The notes under the pieces: model-generated | Database searches by the model: none | Seen by the model: only the letters and a program-made list of their open reading frames with translations | What the model was told of the DNA's origin: nothing | NCBI RefSeq assembly: GCF_003024805.1 | Contig: NZ_PUEC01000004.1 | Span: 62,001-126,000, forward strand | Length of the DNA stretch: 64,000 bases | DNA from: Duncaniella muris | GTDB taxonomy: Bacteria > Bacteroidota > Bacteroidia > Bacteroidales > Muribaculaceae | Reading direction: 5' to 3' | Shown here: one piece after another, positions 1-7,627 of the stretch | Position numbering within the stretch: the stretch's first letter is position 1 | Layout: the number at the start of each line of letters is the position of its first letter | Made by a program: the position numbers and the translations under genes

Positions 1-1725
1 TCTGAGCTGGTCGGCGTTTTCAGCGTATTGCGCCAGCATCTGTTCGAGTTTTTTCTCCTTCTGACGTATGGCTGTACGCTTGTTTTCCCAATAGCGCTTG
101 TCACGGGTGATGTCAAGAAGATAGTTGTCAAGATTCACGTATTCTTTCCCGACAATATCTTCGGCTGACTGTATGATCTCTGCCGGCAGACCGATTTTCC
201 GGGCGATCTCGACTGCAAACGAACTGCCGGGATTGCCGATGGACAATTTGAACATCGGCTGCATGAGATGCCTGTCATAAAGCATAGAGCCGTTGATAAG
301 GCCTGTGGTGTCTTCGGCAAATTGTTTCAGGATCTGATAGTGTGTGGTCACAATGCCCCACATTTCTTTCCCGTTCATTTGCTCAAGAATGGCACGGGCA
401 AGCGCGCCGCCAATCTGAGGTTCTGTCCCGGAGCCCATTTCGTCAATCAGAAAGAGGGTGCCTTTGCGGCCTCGCTGAAGCATGAACTTCATGCTGCGCA
501 GGTGGCTGCTGTAGGTCGAAAGGTCATCTTCAAATGACTGGTCATCGCCGATGTCAACAAAGATGTCCTGGAAAATGCCGATGTGGGAGTTGTCATGTAC
601 CGGCGGTAGCAGTCCGCATTGAACCATATACTGGATTGTGCCGACTGTTTTAAGACAGACGGACTTACCGCCGGCATTCGGACCGGAAATGACCAGAATG
701 CGAGTCTCGCGGTTCAGAGCAATGTCGATGGGCACGATTTCGCGGCCCTGATGTTCCAGCGAAAGTTTAAGAACGGGATGGCAGGCATGATACCACTCCA
801 TCTCTTCACGGTCGTGCAGATTCGGTAATGAAGCACCGACAGCCTCTGCGTAATGGGCTTTGGCATTGATGAAATCCAAGTTGTATATGACTCCGGCCCC
901 TGCGAGCATTTCAGGAATGTGAGGTCTGAGCTCATCGGATATAGCAGTCAGGATTCGAATTATTTCGCGATGCTCTTCGAGCTGCAGTTCACGGGTCAGA
1001 TTGTTGGCCTCCACAACTTCAGCAGGCTCGATAAAGATAGTCTTTCCGGATGCTGATTCGTCATGGACTATTCCCGGTATCTTCCGCTTGTTCATCGGAG
1101 GAACCGGGAGCACAAGGCGTCCGTCGCGCACGGCTGGAGAAGCATCGGCTTCCAGCCATCCCTGGGCGATTGCGGAGCTCAGAACTCGACGTAAAATCGA
1201 ATTGACACGTCCCGACATGCTGCGCAGATGCGAGCGGATTTCAGCCAGCACCACAGAGGCATTGTCTTTGACAAGACCAGATGCCGGATCAATGGCTTTG
1301 TCGATTGTTAATCCGAGAGTCGACGGAATATAGTTAAGCGGGTCGCTAAGGCGTGATAACTGTGGATATGGGGTATGTCCGTCCTCGTTGTGACGGCGAA
1401 AATATGATGCAATCCGTGAAAAGCATTCAAGCATGCGTCTCACTTTCAGCAGATCCTTCACTTCAAGGAATGTGCCGGGTATTTTGATCACTGCCAGATC
1501 ACGGTCGATGTCATCGACGCCTTCAAGAGGTAATGTTTCATCGCTATGATTGGCCCGTTGCATTTCATCAACAGCCAGAAGTGCCGCCTTCACGGTCTCG
1601 AAATCAGTCTGGAATGACATTTCCGAACAGAACTGACGCGCTCCTTCGCAATGACATTTTTTTGACAGCTGTGACCTTATGGCAGCAAAGCCTATCTTTT
1701 CTTCTATTTTGTCAGGATAAATCAT
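1..1725 (-). CDS. mutS2: Endonuclease MutS2 / MutS-family ATPase, partial (C-terminus beyond window)
   Basis: MutS2 proteins are dimeric ABC-type ATPases that lack the MutS mismatch-recognition domain; they are linked to suppression of recombination and to stalled-ribosome rescue. The ATG at 1725 begins MIYPDKIEEKIGF, and about 575 codons lie in the window before it runs off the left edge. The Walker A motif SGPNAGGKS is encoded on the minus strand near 665-688. The reading starts directly with the core/lever region and no MutS domain I, which points to MutS2 rather than MutS1. The Smr nuclease domain expected at the C-terminus is outside the window, so its presence cannot be judged. It is divergent from the PepSY-like gene. 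Confidence 0.9.
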   Translation of the reverse strand, partial: MIYPDKIEEKIGFAAIRSQLSKKCHCEGARQFCSEMSFQTDFETVKAALLAVDEMQRANHSDETLPLEGVDDIDRDLAVIKIPGTFLEVKDLLKVRRMLECFSRIASYFRRHNEDGHTPYPQLSRLSDPLNYIPSTLGLTIDKAIDPASGLVKDNASVVLAEIRSHLRSMSGRVNSILRRVLSSAIAQGWLEADASPAVRDGRLVLPVPPMNKRKIPGIVHDESASGKTIFIEPAEVVEANNLTRELQLEEHREIIRILTAISDELRPHIPEMLAGAGVIYNLDFINAKAHYAEAVGASLPNLHDREEMEWYHACHPVLKLSLEHQGREIVPIDIALNRETRILVISGPNAGGKSVCLKTVGTIQYMVQCGLLPPVHDNSHIGIFQDIFVDIGDDQSFEDDLSTYSSHLRSMKFMLQRGRKGTLFLIDEMGSGTEPQIGGALARAILEQMNGKEMWGIVTTHYQILKQFAEDTTGLINGSMLYDRHLMQPMFKLSIGNPGSSFAVEIARKIGLPAEIIQSAEDIVGKEYVNLDNYLLDITRDKRYWENKRTAIRQKEKKLEQMLAQYAENADQLR

Positions 1726-1820
1726 GATGCAAAATTACATAGAATTTTTCAACATTCGATAATGTAATGTTGTTTTGTATAAAAGGTATTGTTATATATA
1801 CAACTAAAATTTAAATAATT

Positions 1821-2324
1821 ATGAAATTCAAACGCTTAATGTCAATGACTGCGACTCTCGTCTTTTTATTGGGAGGTGCAACAGCAGTAGCCCAGGCGCC
1901 GGTCAACGGGGGCGGCAATCCCGGTATCGTAATGGCCGGATCGCAGAATTACAGTCAGTTGCCTGAAAAAGCCCGCGCGTTTATTGCAAAGCATTTCAAA
2001 GATATCGGCATACGCAAATGTGAAAAATATTTCGCAAAAGGGAAATATGAAGTTGAACTATCCAATGGTGTTGACCTGGAATTTAACACAGACGGGAATC
2101 TGATTGAGATTGATGCTCCCGGTGACATGATGCTCCCGGTAGCCGTTGTCAAAGATATGCTTCCTTCGAAAGCATATGAACGTCTTGCAAAAGACGGATT
2201 CAATGCAATGGTTGAATCTGTAGAATTCAACCGAGGGAAGGTGTATGAAGTTGAACTCAATATACCGGGACCAGATACTTATGTGTTTGATCTAAACGGT
2301 GTGTTTCTTGCTATCGAAGACTGA
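1821..2324 (+). CDS. Secreted PepSY-like (DUF2874-type) protein
   Basis: This 167-residue protein has a clear signal peptide: a basic start MKFKRLM, a hydrophobic core and an AQA cleavage site near residue 26. The mature part has two similar alpha/beta units, each with a helix (LPEKARAFIAKHF, then LPSKAYERLAKDG) followed by strands such as KYEVELSNGVDLEF and KVYEVELNI. That architecture is typical of Bacteroidetes periplasmic PepSY-like proteins, formerly annotated as beta-lactamase inhibitor-like. Binding partners are unknown. The start is supported by an AT-rich upstream stretch and the signal peptide. It is followed by strong inverted repeats before tilS. Confidence 0.75.
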   Translation: MKFKRLMSMTATLVFLLGGATAVAQAPVNGGGNPGIVMAGSQNYSQLPEKARAFIAKHFKDIGIRKCEKYFAKGKYEVELSNGVDLEFNTDGNLIEIDAPGDMMLPVAVVKDMLPSKAYERLAKDGFNAMVESVEFNRGKVYEVELNIPGPDTYVFDLNGVFLAIED

Positions 2325-2364
2325 CGTGGCAATATATAAAGAATAGTATAACGCGGTCTAAATT

Positions 2365-2378
2365 TGCTTTTAAAAGCA
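2365..2378. repeat. 14-bp perfect palindrome upstream of tilS
   Basis: The sequence TGCTTTTAAAAGCA is a perfect 14-bp palindrome in the gap between the PepSY-like gene and tilS, just left of a longer inverted repeat. It could be a protein-binding site or part of the transcription end of the upstream gene. The sequence alone does not decide. Confidence 0.4.
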
Positions 2379-2382
2379 TTTA

Positions 2383-2431
2383 CGTGGAGGTTTGTTGCAC
2401 AATTTTATTAATTTTGCAGCAAACTTCCACG
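2383..2431. terminator. 16-bp inverted repeat around the tilS promoter core
   Basis: Arms at 2383-2398 and 2416-2431 match in 14 of 16 positions when one is reverse-complemented. The 17-nt loop is A/T-rich and holds most of a TAATTTTG promoter core (2409-2416). It may end transcription of the upstream gene, act as an operator for tilS, or both. There is no long T-tract after the right arm. Confidence 0.45.
2409..2416 (+). promoter_or_regulatory. Candidate tilS promoter -7 element
   Basis: TAATTTTG fits the Bacteroidetes -7 consensus TAnnTTTG and lies 32 nt upstream of the tilS ATG. No TTG stands at the preferred 20-nt spacing, so this is a core-only match. Confidence 0.4.
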
Positions 2432-2447
2432 TTTTATATATTGATCC

Positions 2448-3800
2448 ATGAAATTTGTCCGTATTGTAGAGCAGTTTATCAACCGTCACCATCTGATTGA
2501 CAGAGCCGACACTGTTATTGTCGGCCTCAGCGGTGGTGCCGATTCCGTGGCTCTTTTGACAGTACTCTGCAATCTTAATTATAACGTGGTTGCCACTCAT
2601 TGCAATTTTCATTTGCGCGGCGAAGAAAGTATGCGTGATGAGGCTTTCTGCCGAAAATTATGCTCTGACAGAAATGTGAGGCTACTGGTGCGGAATTTCG
2701 ATGTTGATTCCCGACGCAGGGAGGCTGGAGAATCTCTGGAGATGGCATGCCGCGCATTGCGATATGACTGGTGGAGGAGCCTGTTAAAAGAAAATGTAGG
2801 CTCAGTGATTGCCGTCGGTCATCACCGGGAGGACAATATCGAGACTTTTTTCCTGAACTTATTCCGAGGCAGTTCTCTCACAGGCCTAAAGGGCATGCTT
2901 CCTCGCAATGAACTGGTGGTGCGCCCACTGCTGGAATGCAAGAAGAGCGAGATTTTGGCATATCTTCGCGACCACCACTTGAAATATGTAACCGATTCAA
3001 CCAATGCCGACAATTATTATAAGCGCAATCGGATACGCAACCGCCTGATGCCGCTGATTTCTGATGAATTCCCAGGTGCTATAGATTCGGTAGCGCAGAC
3101 AATCGGACATCTTGCCGACAATTATGGCCTATACCGGGATTTTTGCCGTAAATTGCATGATAGGTATGTTGATGCTGACGGAGTGATTGATTTGTCTGCG
3201 ATTTTGGAGAATGAATCTTATCCGCGGATGGTTCTGTTTGAAATCCTGTCTGATTATGGGTTCAATATGAGTCAGGTTGAAAATATCATTTCCGGATTTG
3301 ACGGGACAAATGGAGAAACTACATTTGCAGGCAAGACATATCATGGCCGGAGCAGCTCATATTTTCTTGATCGTGGCAAGCTGGTGCCGTTGGACGATCT
3401 GAATGACGGACAGAATGAAGTGACAGTAGATCTCAATTGCCATCCTTTTGAAACGCGGAGAATGACTGTGGCTGAATTCACAGTATTGAAGAACGCGCGG
3501 ATGCTCAGGCCGGAAGCAATGTATGCCGACAGTGGAATAATGCTCGAAGCTCCGGAATTCATTATGCGCGGATGGCGGACCGGAGACCGCATGCGTCCGT
3601 TCGGCCTTAAAGGCAGCAAACTACTGAGCGATCTGTTCAGCAATGCAAAACTGTCGCTTAATGAAAAAAAAGGAGTAAAAGTGATTTTGCGGAACTCTGA
3701 TATTATCTGGATTCCAGGAGTGAGATGTTCTGCTTTGTTTCCAGTAACCGATAAGACAGAAGAAGTAATAGAAATAACATATAAGCCTTTGCGCAAATAG
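2448..3800 (+). CDS. tilS: tRNA(Ile)-lysidine synthetase
   Basis: TilS uses ATP and lysine to convert C34 of the CAU anticodon of a minor tRNA(Ile) to lysidine, switching it from methionine to isoleucine identity; the gene is essential in nearly all bacteria. The P-loop SGGADS sits at residues 28-33, and the PP-ATPase core continues through GHHREDNIETF and NRIRNRLMPL. A C-terminal domain follows (GWRTGDRMRPFGLKGSKLLSD region), giving 450 residues, the normal full-length form. The ATG at 2448 opens with the typical helix before the P-loop. It is followed after 7 nt by the HMA-AraC gene, so the two may be co-transcribed. Confidence 0.95.
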   Translation: MKFVRIVEQFINRHHLIDRADTVIVGLSGGADSVALLTVLCNLNYNVVATHCNFHLRGEESMRDEAFCRKLCSDRNVRLLVRNFDVDSRRREAGESLEMACRALRYDWWRSLLKENVGSVIAVGHHREDNIETFFLNLFRGSSLTGLKGMLPRNELVVRPLLECKKSEILAYLRDHHLKYVTDSTNADNYYKRNRIRNRLMPLISDEFPGAIDSVAQTIGHLADNYGLYRDFCRKLHDRYVDADGVIDLSAILENESYPRMVLFEILSDYGFNMSQVENIISGFDGTNGETTFAGKTYHGRSSSYFLDRGKLVPLDDLNDGQNEVTVDLNCHPFETRRMTVAEFTVLKNARMLRPEAMYADSGIMLEAPEFIMRGWRTGDRMRPFGLKGSKLLSDLFSNAKLSLNEKKGVKVILRNSDIIWIPGVRCSALFPVTDKTEEVIEITYKPLRK

Positions 3801-3807
3801 CTGTTAT

Positions 3808-4365
3808 ATGAAAGAATTGTTAATAAAAAATATGGTCTGCCATCACTGCGTCAGGGCTGTCGAGCAGATTCTGCGGGATGTAGGGGCCGAAAATTTTAAT
3901 GTCGAGCTTGGAAAAGCCACATTGGAGCAGCCTCTGTCAGACGCTGCAATGGATCAGCTGGTGTTGCGTCTGCGCCGTGACGGGTTCGAGCTTATTGCTG
4001 ATCGTGAATCGGAAATCGTTGAAAAAACCAAACATGCGATTCTCCATCATGTCAGGGAAGAAAAAGAAAAGCAACACAACCTTTCAGAGTGCATTGAGCG
4101 GCAACTTGGTATGAGCTATGACACGGTGAGCCGGATTTTTTCGGCCAAAGAGGGCAGGACACTGGAGAAATATCATATAGCGCAGCGCATCGAACGGGTC
4201 AAAGAATTGCTTCAGCACGACGAATATACCCTGAGTGAGATCGCATATATGATGGACTATTCAAGTGTGGCCCATCTGTCCCGACAATTTAAGAGTGTCA
4301 CCGGGCTGACTCCGTCTGAGTATCTTCGCGGGTCCAGGGAGCGCCTTGGGTTGCATGAGATCTGA
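3808..4365 (+). CDS. HMA domain-AraC-type HTH fusion, probable metal-responsive regulator
   Basis: A 185-residue protein with two recognisable parts. Residues 1-70 look like a heavy-metal-associated (HMA) domain, with a CxxC metal site in KNMVCHHC at the end of strand 1. Residues about 85-178 form an AraC/XylS-type double helix-turn-helix (TLSEIAYMMDYSSVAHLSRQ; FKSVTGLTPSEYLRG). The inferred role is a transcription factor whose N-terminal domain senses a soft metal such as copper or zinc. The next gene, 101 nt downstream, is a metal permease that also carries an HMA domain, and is the obvious target. AraC regulators usually carry cupin or other ligand domains; this compact HMA version is much less usual. 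The metal is not determinable. Confidence 0.8.
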   Translation: MKELLIKNMVCHHCVRAVEQILRDVGAENFNVELGKATLEQPLSDAAMDQLVLRLRRDGFELIADRESEIVEKTKHAILHHVREEKEKQHNLSECIERQLGMSYDTVSRIFSAKEGRTLEKYHIAQRIERVKELLQHDEYTLSEIAYMMDYSSVAHLSRQFKSVTGLTPSEYLRGSRERLGLHEI

Positions 4366-4396
4366 CTGACAGGGAGGAATTTGGTAAATTATTTCG

Positions 4397-4404
4397 ACAA
4401 TTGT
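4397..4404. promoter_or_regulatory. Short palindrome upstream of the metal permease
   Basis: ACAATTGT is an 8-bp palindrome about 27 nt before the TATCTTTG promoter core, a sensible position for an activator site of the adjacent AraC-type regulator. Short palindromes are common, so this is only a candidate. Confidence 0.25.
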
Positions 4405-4430
4405 GTAACGCAGACGGCATGAATCGGCAG

Positions 4431-4438
4431 TATCTTTG
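4431..4438 (+). promoter_or_regulatory. Candidate promoter -7 element of metal permease
   Basis: TATCTTTG matches TAnnTTTG exactly, 28 nt before the permease ATG. No TTG lies at 20-nt spacing, which fits a promoter needing an activator. The activator role of the upstream regulator is inferred. Confidence 0.5.
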
Positions 4439-4466
4439 TGTTGGAATAACATAAAGATCATAAGCT

Positions 4467-5729
4467 ATGAATTTCAGCCATTTTTTCACATCTCTGATTG
4501 CAATAGTCAATGAGATGTCACCTTATATTATATTAGGTTTTATTATCGCAGGCTTCCTTCACGTTTTCATCAGGCCTGACACAATGGGGCGGCATCTTGC
4601 CGGCCGTGGAATAAAGCCTGTTATGAAAGCCGCGCTGCTCGGCATACCGTTGCCATTGTGCTCCTGCGGTGTTCTTCCTACAGCAGTCTCTTTACGCAGA
4701 CAGGGTGCGTCAAAGGGCGCGACAACATCATTCCTTATAGCGACACCTCAGACCGGAGTCGACAGCATTGCAGCGACTTATTCGCTTCTGGGGTTGCCGT
4801 TTGCCATCCTTCGTCCAGTCGGAGCTTTGGCCGGTGCTCTTTTAGGTGGCGTTGCCGTAGGCAGGTTAGACAGTGACAGTCAATCCGGATCTGAAACCGC
4901 ATGTCACTCAACTGCGGGCGGCCATGAGCATTCTGATGCAGGCTTTGTAAAAAAGATTATTGAGGCTGTCCGCTACGGACTTGTCGACATGGTAGGCAGT
5001 GTAGGCAAATGGCTGGTAATAGGTCTGATTGTCGCAGCTTTAATCACCGTGCTTGTGCCGGATGAACTGTTCTTGGGGCTCAGTCAGTATCCTTTGCTTG
5101 CCATGCTGGTCATGGTTGTGGTGTCAGTGCCAATGTATATATGTGCCACCGGCTCAATTCCTATCGCTTTGTCTCTTATAGCCAAAGGTCTGACACCCGG
5201 AGTCGGTTTTGTGCTTCTGATGGCCGGGCCGGCAGCCAATTTCGCATCCATGATGATTCTGTCAAAGACAATCGGGCGTAAAAGCACATATATATATGTC
5301 GGCTCGGTGGTTTTAACAGCCATTCTTTTCGGACTTGCGATTGATTATCTGCTTCCACGCGAGTGGTTCATGCCTTCTGTGTCGCATCTGTCACCTCATT
5401 GCCACCATACTTTCGGAATATTTGAAAGCATGTGCAGCCTATTGCTGTTGTGTCTGCTCGTTTATTCAGGAATCAGACAGCACAATTGCAAAATAGACCA
5501 TCAGCATAATCTTAACACAAATGCAAGTAATATGAAACAGGTTTATATCATTGAAGGAATGTCTTGCAGTCACTGTCAGGCATCTGTAAAGAAAGCTATC
5601 TTAAATCTTAAGGGCGTTCAGTCTGTAACCGTGGATCTCGGTTCGGGAGAGGCAGTGGTTGAAGGCGATGTTGACGCCAACACTGTCCGCGAGGCGATCT
5701 ATGAGGCCGGATTTTCGGTTAAAGAGTAA
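4467..5729 (+). CDS. SO_0444/YraQ-type Cu/Zn efflux permease with C-terminal HMA domain
   Basis: An inner-membrane permease of the DUF318/YraQ group, 420 residues with about eight to ten hydrophobic segments. The first half has the conserved PLPLCSCGVLP motif, whose cysteines probably take part in metal passage. A histidine-rich loop (HSTAGGHEHSD) follows near residue 150, and a second transmembrane block ends near residue 345. Residues 356-420 are a complete HMA domain with metal site GMSCSHC. SO_0444-family proteins are associated with copper/zinc efflux. An in-frame ATG at 5532, preceded by an A/T-rich stretch, could also yield the 65-residue HMA domain as a free metallochaperone. Context with the HMA-AraC regulator supports metal homeostasis. 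Confidence 0.85.
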   Translation: MNFSHFFTSLIAIVNEMSPYIILGFIIAGFLHVFIRPDTMGRHLAGRGIKPVMKAALLGIPLPLCSCGVLPTAVSLRRQGASKGATTSFLIATPQTGVDSIAATYSLLGLPFAILRPVGALAGALLGGVAVGRLDSDSQSGSETACHSTAGGHEHSDAGFVKKIIEAVRYGLVDMVGSVGKWLVIGLIVAALITVLVPDELFLGLSQYPLLAMLVMVVVSVPMYICATGSIPIALSLIAKGLTPGVGFVLLMAGPAANFASMMILSKTIGRKSTYIYVGSVVLTAILFGLAIDYLLPREWFMPSVSHLSPHCHHTFGIFESMCSLLLLCLLVYSGIRQHNCKIDHQHNLNTNASNMKQVYIIEGMSCSHCQASVKKAILNLKGVQSVTVDLGSGEAVVEGDVDANTVREAIYEAGFSVKE

Positions 5730-5748
5730 ACTGCCGGACTGAAAAAGC

Positions 5749-5789
5749 AATTCGCGGGTGCCTGATATTTGACCGGGCATCCGCGAATT
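5749..5789. terminator. Bidirectional terminator between permease and rmuC
   Basis: Arms 5749-5762 and 5775-5789 form a roughly 14-bp G/C-rich stem with one wobble pair and a 12-nt loop, between two convergent genes. A-rich sequence flanks the left side and T-rich sequence the right, so it can serve both strands. Confidence 0.7.
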
Positions 5790-5852
5790 TGTCTGTAAAA
5801 TAGTTTCTTGTCATCGGCTTCGGATTGCAGCCGGGAATTTGTCCGTCGGATA

Positions 5853-7244
5853 TCAATCTTCTTCGGAAAGTCTGTTGCGGTCAATGGATGCGGCAATCTG
5901 CTTGTTGGCCTTTACGCCTAACTTTTGAAGATTCTGCGCCCTGGTGACAAGGTTTCCTGTTCCGCAGCTTAATTTTGTCATGGCATCGTCAAAAGCCTTT
6001 CTGGTTGATCCGAGGGCTTTTTCTATTTTCTCCATGTCTTTGGTGAAATCCGCGAATTTGTCGTACATCTTGCCTGCCTCCTCAGCGATGGTGATGGCAT
6101 TGCGCGTATGGCGGTCGCGACTCCATAACTGCGCTATGAGTTTCAGGCCGGAAACAAGATGTGTCGGTGATACGATCAGCACATTTTTGTCATAAGCTTC
6201 CTGCCAGAGTGTAGGTTCAAGACGCATGGCGGCGATATAGGCCGGTTCCGTGGGAATGAACATCATGACGAAGTCGAGTTTTGCATCACCCACATAATCC
6301 TGATAACGTTTTCTGGCGAGTTCGTCAATATGTTTCCGTACGGAACGTACATGCTTCACTGAGGCAATCTGCCGGCTTTCATCATCAGTGGCATTGGCAT
6401 AGTCTACAAATGCGGTGAGCGATACTTTGGAATCAATCACTACAAAGCGTTTGTCTGGATAACGGACAACAACGTCCGGACGCAGTAGCGTACCGTCTTC
6501 ATTCCGCAGAGTGTTCCCGGTCTCATCAGTACTTGCCTGGATGAAATATTCGACATTTTTCTGCAATCCTGATTTTTCGAGTATGGATTCGAGCACCATT
6601 TCACCCCAGTCACCTTGCACTTTGCTGTCACCGCGAAGGGCTTCTGACAGTTCCTGAGCCTGTCGGGAGATAGACTGGTTGAGACTTACCAGATCTTTTA
6701 TGCGTTCTGAAAGTGAAAAGCGCTCACGGGCTTCATTGTTGTATGTCTCTGTGACTGTCTTGCGGAATTCTTCAATGTTGGAGTGGAGAGGCTGGAGAAT
6801 TTCACGCAGTTTCTCCTCATTCTGCGTTTTCAGATCTGTGGTATTCTGTCTGAGAATGTCGTTGGCGAGATTTTTAAATCTGTTTTCAAAAATCTGTTCC
6901 TGCTCGGCCCTGTTTTTTTCGGTTTCAGCTTTTTCTGCCAGCAGCATTTCTATACGAGCGCTCAACGCCGAATTCTCTTCCTTGACAACGGTTGTTTTGG
7001 CGACGGCTTCGTCAAGCCTGCACATGAGCCCCTCATTTGCTGCTTTAAGATCTGTCAGTGTGGTGTTAAGAGACTCAATCCGGGATGAAGACTCGATTTT
7101 AATTTTCTCACACTCCAGTCTTAAGGCCATGTTTCCCTGCTCGCACATTCTGGATTCCTGCTCTAAACGGCGAAAAACAAGTGCAAAATAGACTGCGGCT
7201 CCACCAGCGATGAAGACCAGCAATACAAGAATTATGATTGTCAT
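5853..7244 (-). CDS. rmuC: DNA recombination protein RmuC
   Basis: RmuC proteins are membrane-anchored, coiled-coil proteins with a PD-(D/E)XK nuclease-like domain, linked to limiting inversion between short repeats and recently to defence against foreign DNA. This 463-residue protein starts with one transmembrane helix (residues 2-24), then a long coiled coil to about residue 190. The conserved domain shows QGDWGEMVLESILEKSGL, RPDVVVRYPDKRFVVIDSKVS and MMFIPTEPAYIAA, which carry the nuclease-like acidic and lysine residues. The ATG at 7244 places the membrane anchor at the very N-terminus. A small ORF ends 4 nt upstream, implying translational coupling. Confidence 0.92.
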   Translation of the reverse strand: MTIIILVLLVFIAGGAAVYFALVFRRLEQESRMCEQGNMALRLECEKIKIESSSRIESLNTTLTDLKAANEGLMCRLDEAVAKTTVVKEENSALSARIEMLLAEKAETEKNRAEQEQIFENRFKNLANDILRQNTTDLKTQNEEKLREILQPLHSNIEEFRKTVTETYNNEARERFSLSERIKDLVSLNQSISRQAQELSEALRGDSKVQGDWGEMVLESILEKSGLQKNVEYFIQASTDETGNTLRNEDGTLLRPDVVVRYPDKRFVVIDSKVSLTAFVDYANATDDESRQIASVKHVRSVRKHIDELARKRYQDYVGDAKLDFVMMFIPTEPAYIAAMRLEPTLWQEAYDKNVLIVSPTHLVSGLKLIAQLWSRDRHTRNAITIAEEAGKMYDKFADFTKDMEKIEKALGSTRKAFDDAMTKLSCGTGNLVTRAQNLQKLGVKANKQIAASIDRNRLSEED

Positions 7245-7248
7245 GATT

Positions 7249-7416
7249 TCAGTTCAACACTAAATTCCCAAGAGCGCGGTTCGATGTTGATGCAAACGAA
7301 TAAGCCCGCGCAAACTGACGGATTTTTGCAAGAGTTTCGTTTTTTGGACAAGGGGGAGATTTCTGCTGAGAAGATGAGATTAGAGTAACGGTTGGAGGAG
7401 TAGAATTTTTATCCAT
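7249..7416 (-). CDS. Small hypothetical protein upstream of rmuC
   Basis: A 55-residue ORF on the rmuC strand; its TGA ends 4 nt before the rmuC ATG. The chosen ATG (7416) gives MDKNSTPPTVTLI; an in-frame ATG two codons earlier (7422) and a TTG at 7443 are alternatives. The N-terminal half is polar and S/T/P-rich. The C-terminal half has a likely amphipathic helix (ETLAKIRQFARAYSF) and ends LGNLVLN. No signal peptide, and I do not recognise a family. Tight spacing to rmuC is the main argument that it is expressed; it could also be a leader peptide. Confidence 0.45.
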   Translation of the reverse strand: MDKNSTPPTVTLISSSQQKSPPCPKNETLAKIRQFARAYSFASTSNRALGNLVLN

Positions 7417-7551
7417 AGGCATGTACCTTTTGTGATCGTGCAATATTGAAGTGAGTTATTAGTCCAACGCTTTTGCGGGACTATTTATTGTTGACCGGAC
7501 CTAATAATTCATGATTGTCAGATACGGATTGAATATTTTTTTGCATGAGGC

Positions 7552-7581
7552 TTGGAGTATTCACAAATTTCACTACCTTTG
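7552..7581 (+). promoter_or_regulatory. Promoter of lplA-gcv operon
   Basis: TTGG at 7552-7555 and TACCTTTG at 7574-7581 match the Bacteroidetes promoter form with an 18-nt spacer. It lies 47 nt before the ATG at 7628 but inside a longer upstream reading of the same frame. This argues that the upstream extension, from 7511, is not translated. Confidence 0.6.
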
Positions 7582-7627
7582 CTGTGACCACATTTCTGAG
7601 GTCGCTAATATACATGAATCACTATTT

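Noticed and set aside
6679-7191. Plus-strand open frame of 170 codons inside rmuC
   Set aside because: It is a serine/arginine-rich shadow of the rmuC coiled coil, whose own frame has clear family motifs.
7417-7627. Glycine riboswitch ahead of the gcv operon
   Set aside because: I could not find the tandem aptamer pattern; the transcript leader from 7581 to the lplA ATG is under 50 nt, too short for it.
7511-7627. N-terminal extension of LplA from an ATG at 7511
   Set aside because: A promoter core lies inside it and the family N-terminus begins at 7628.
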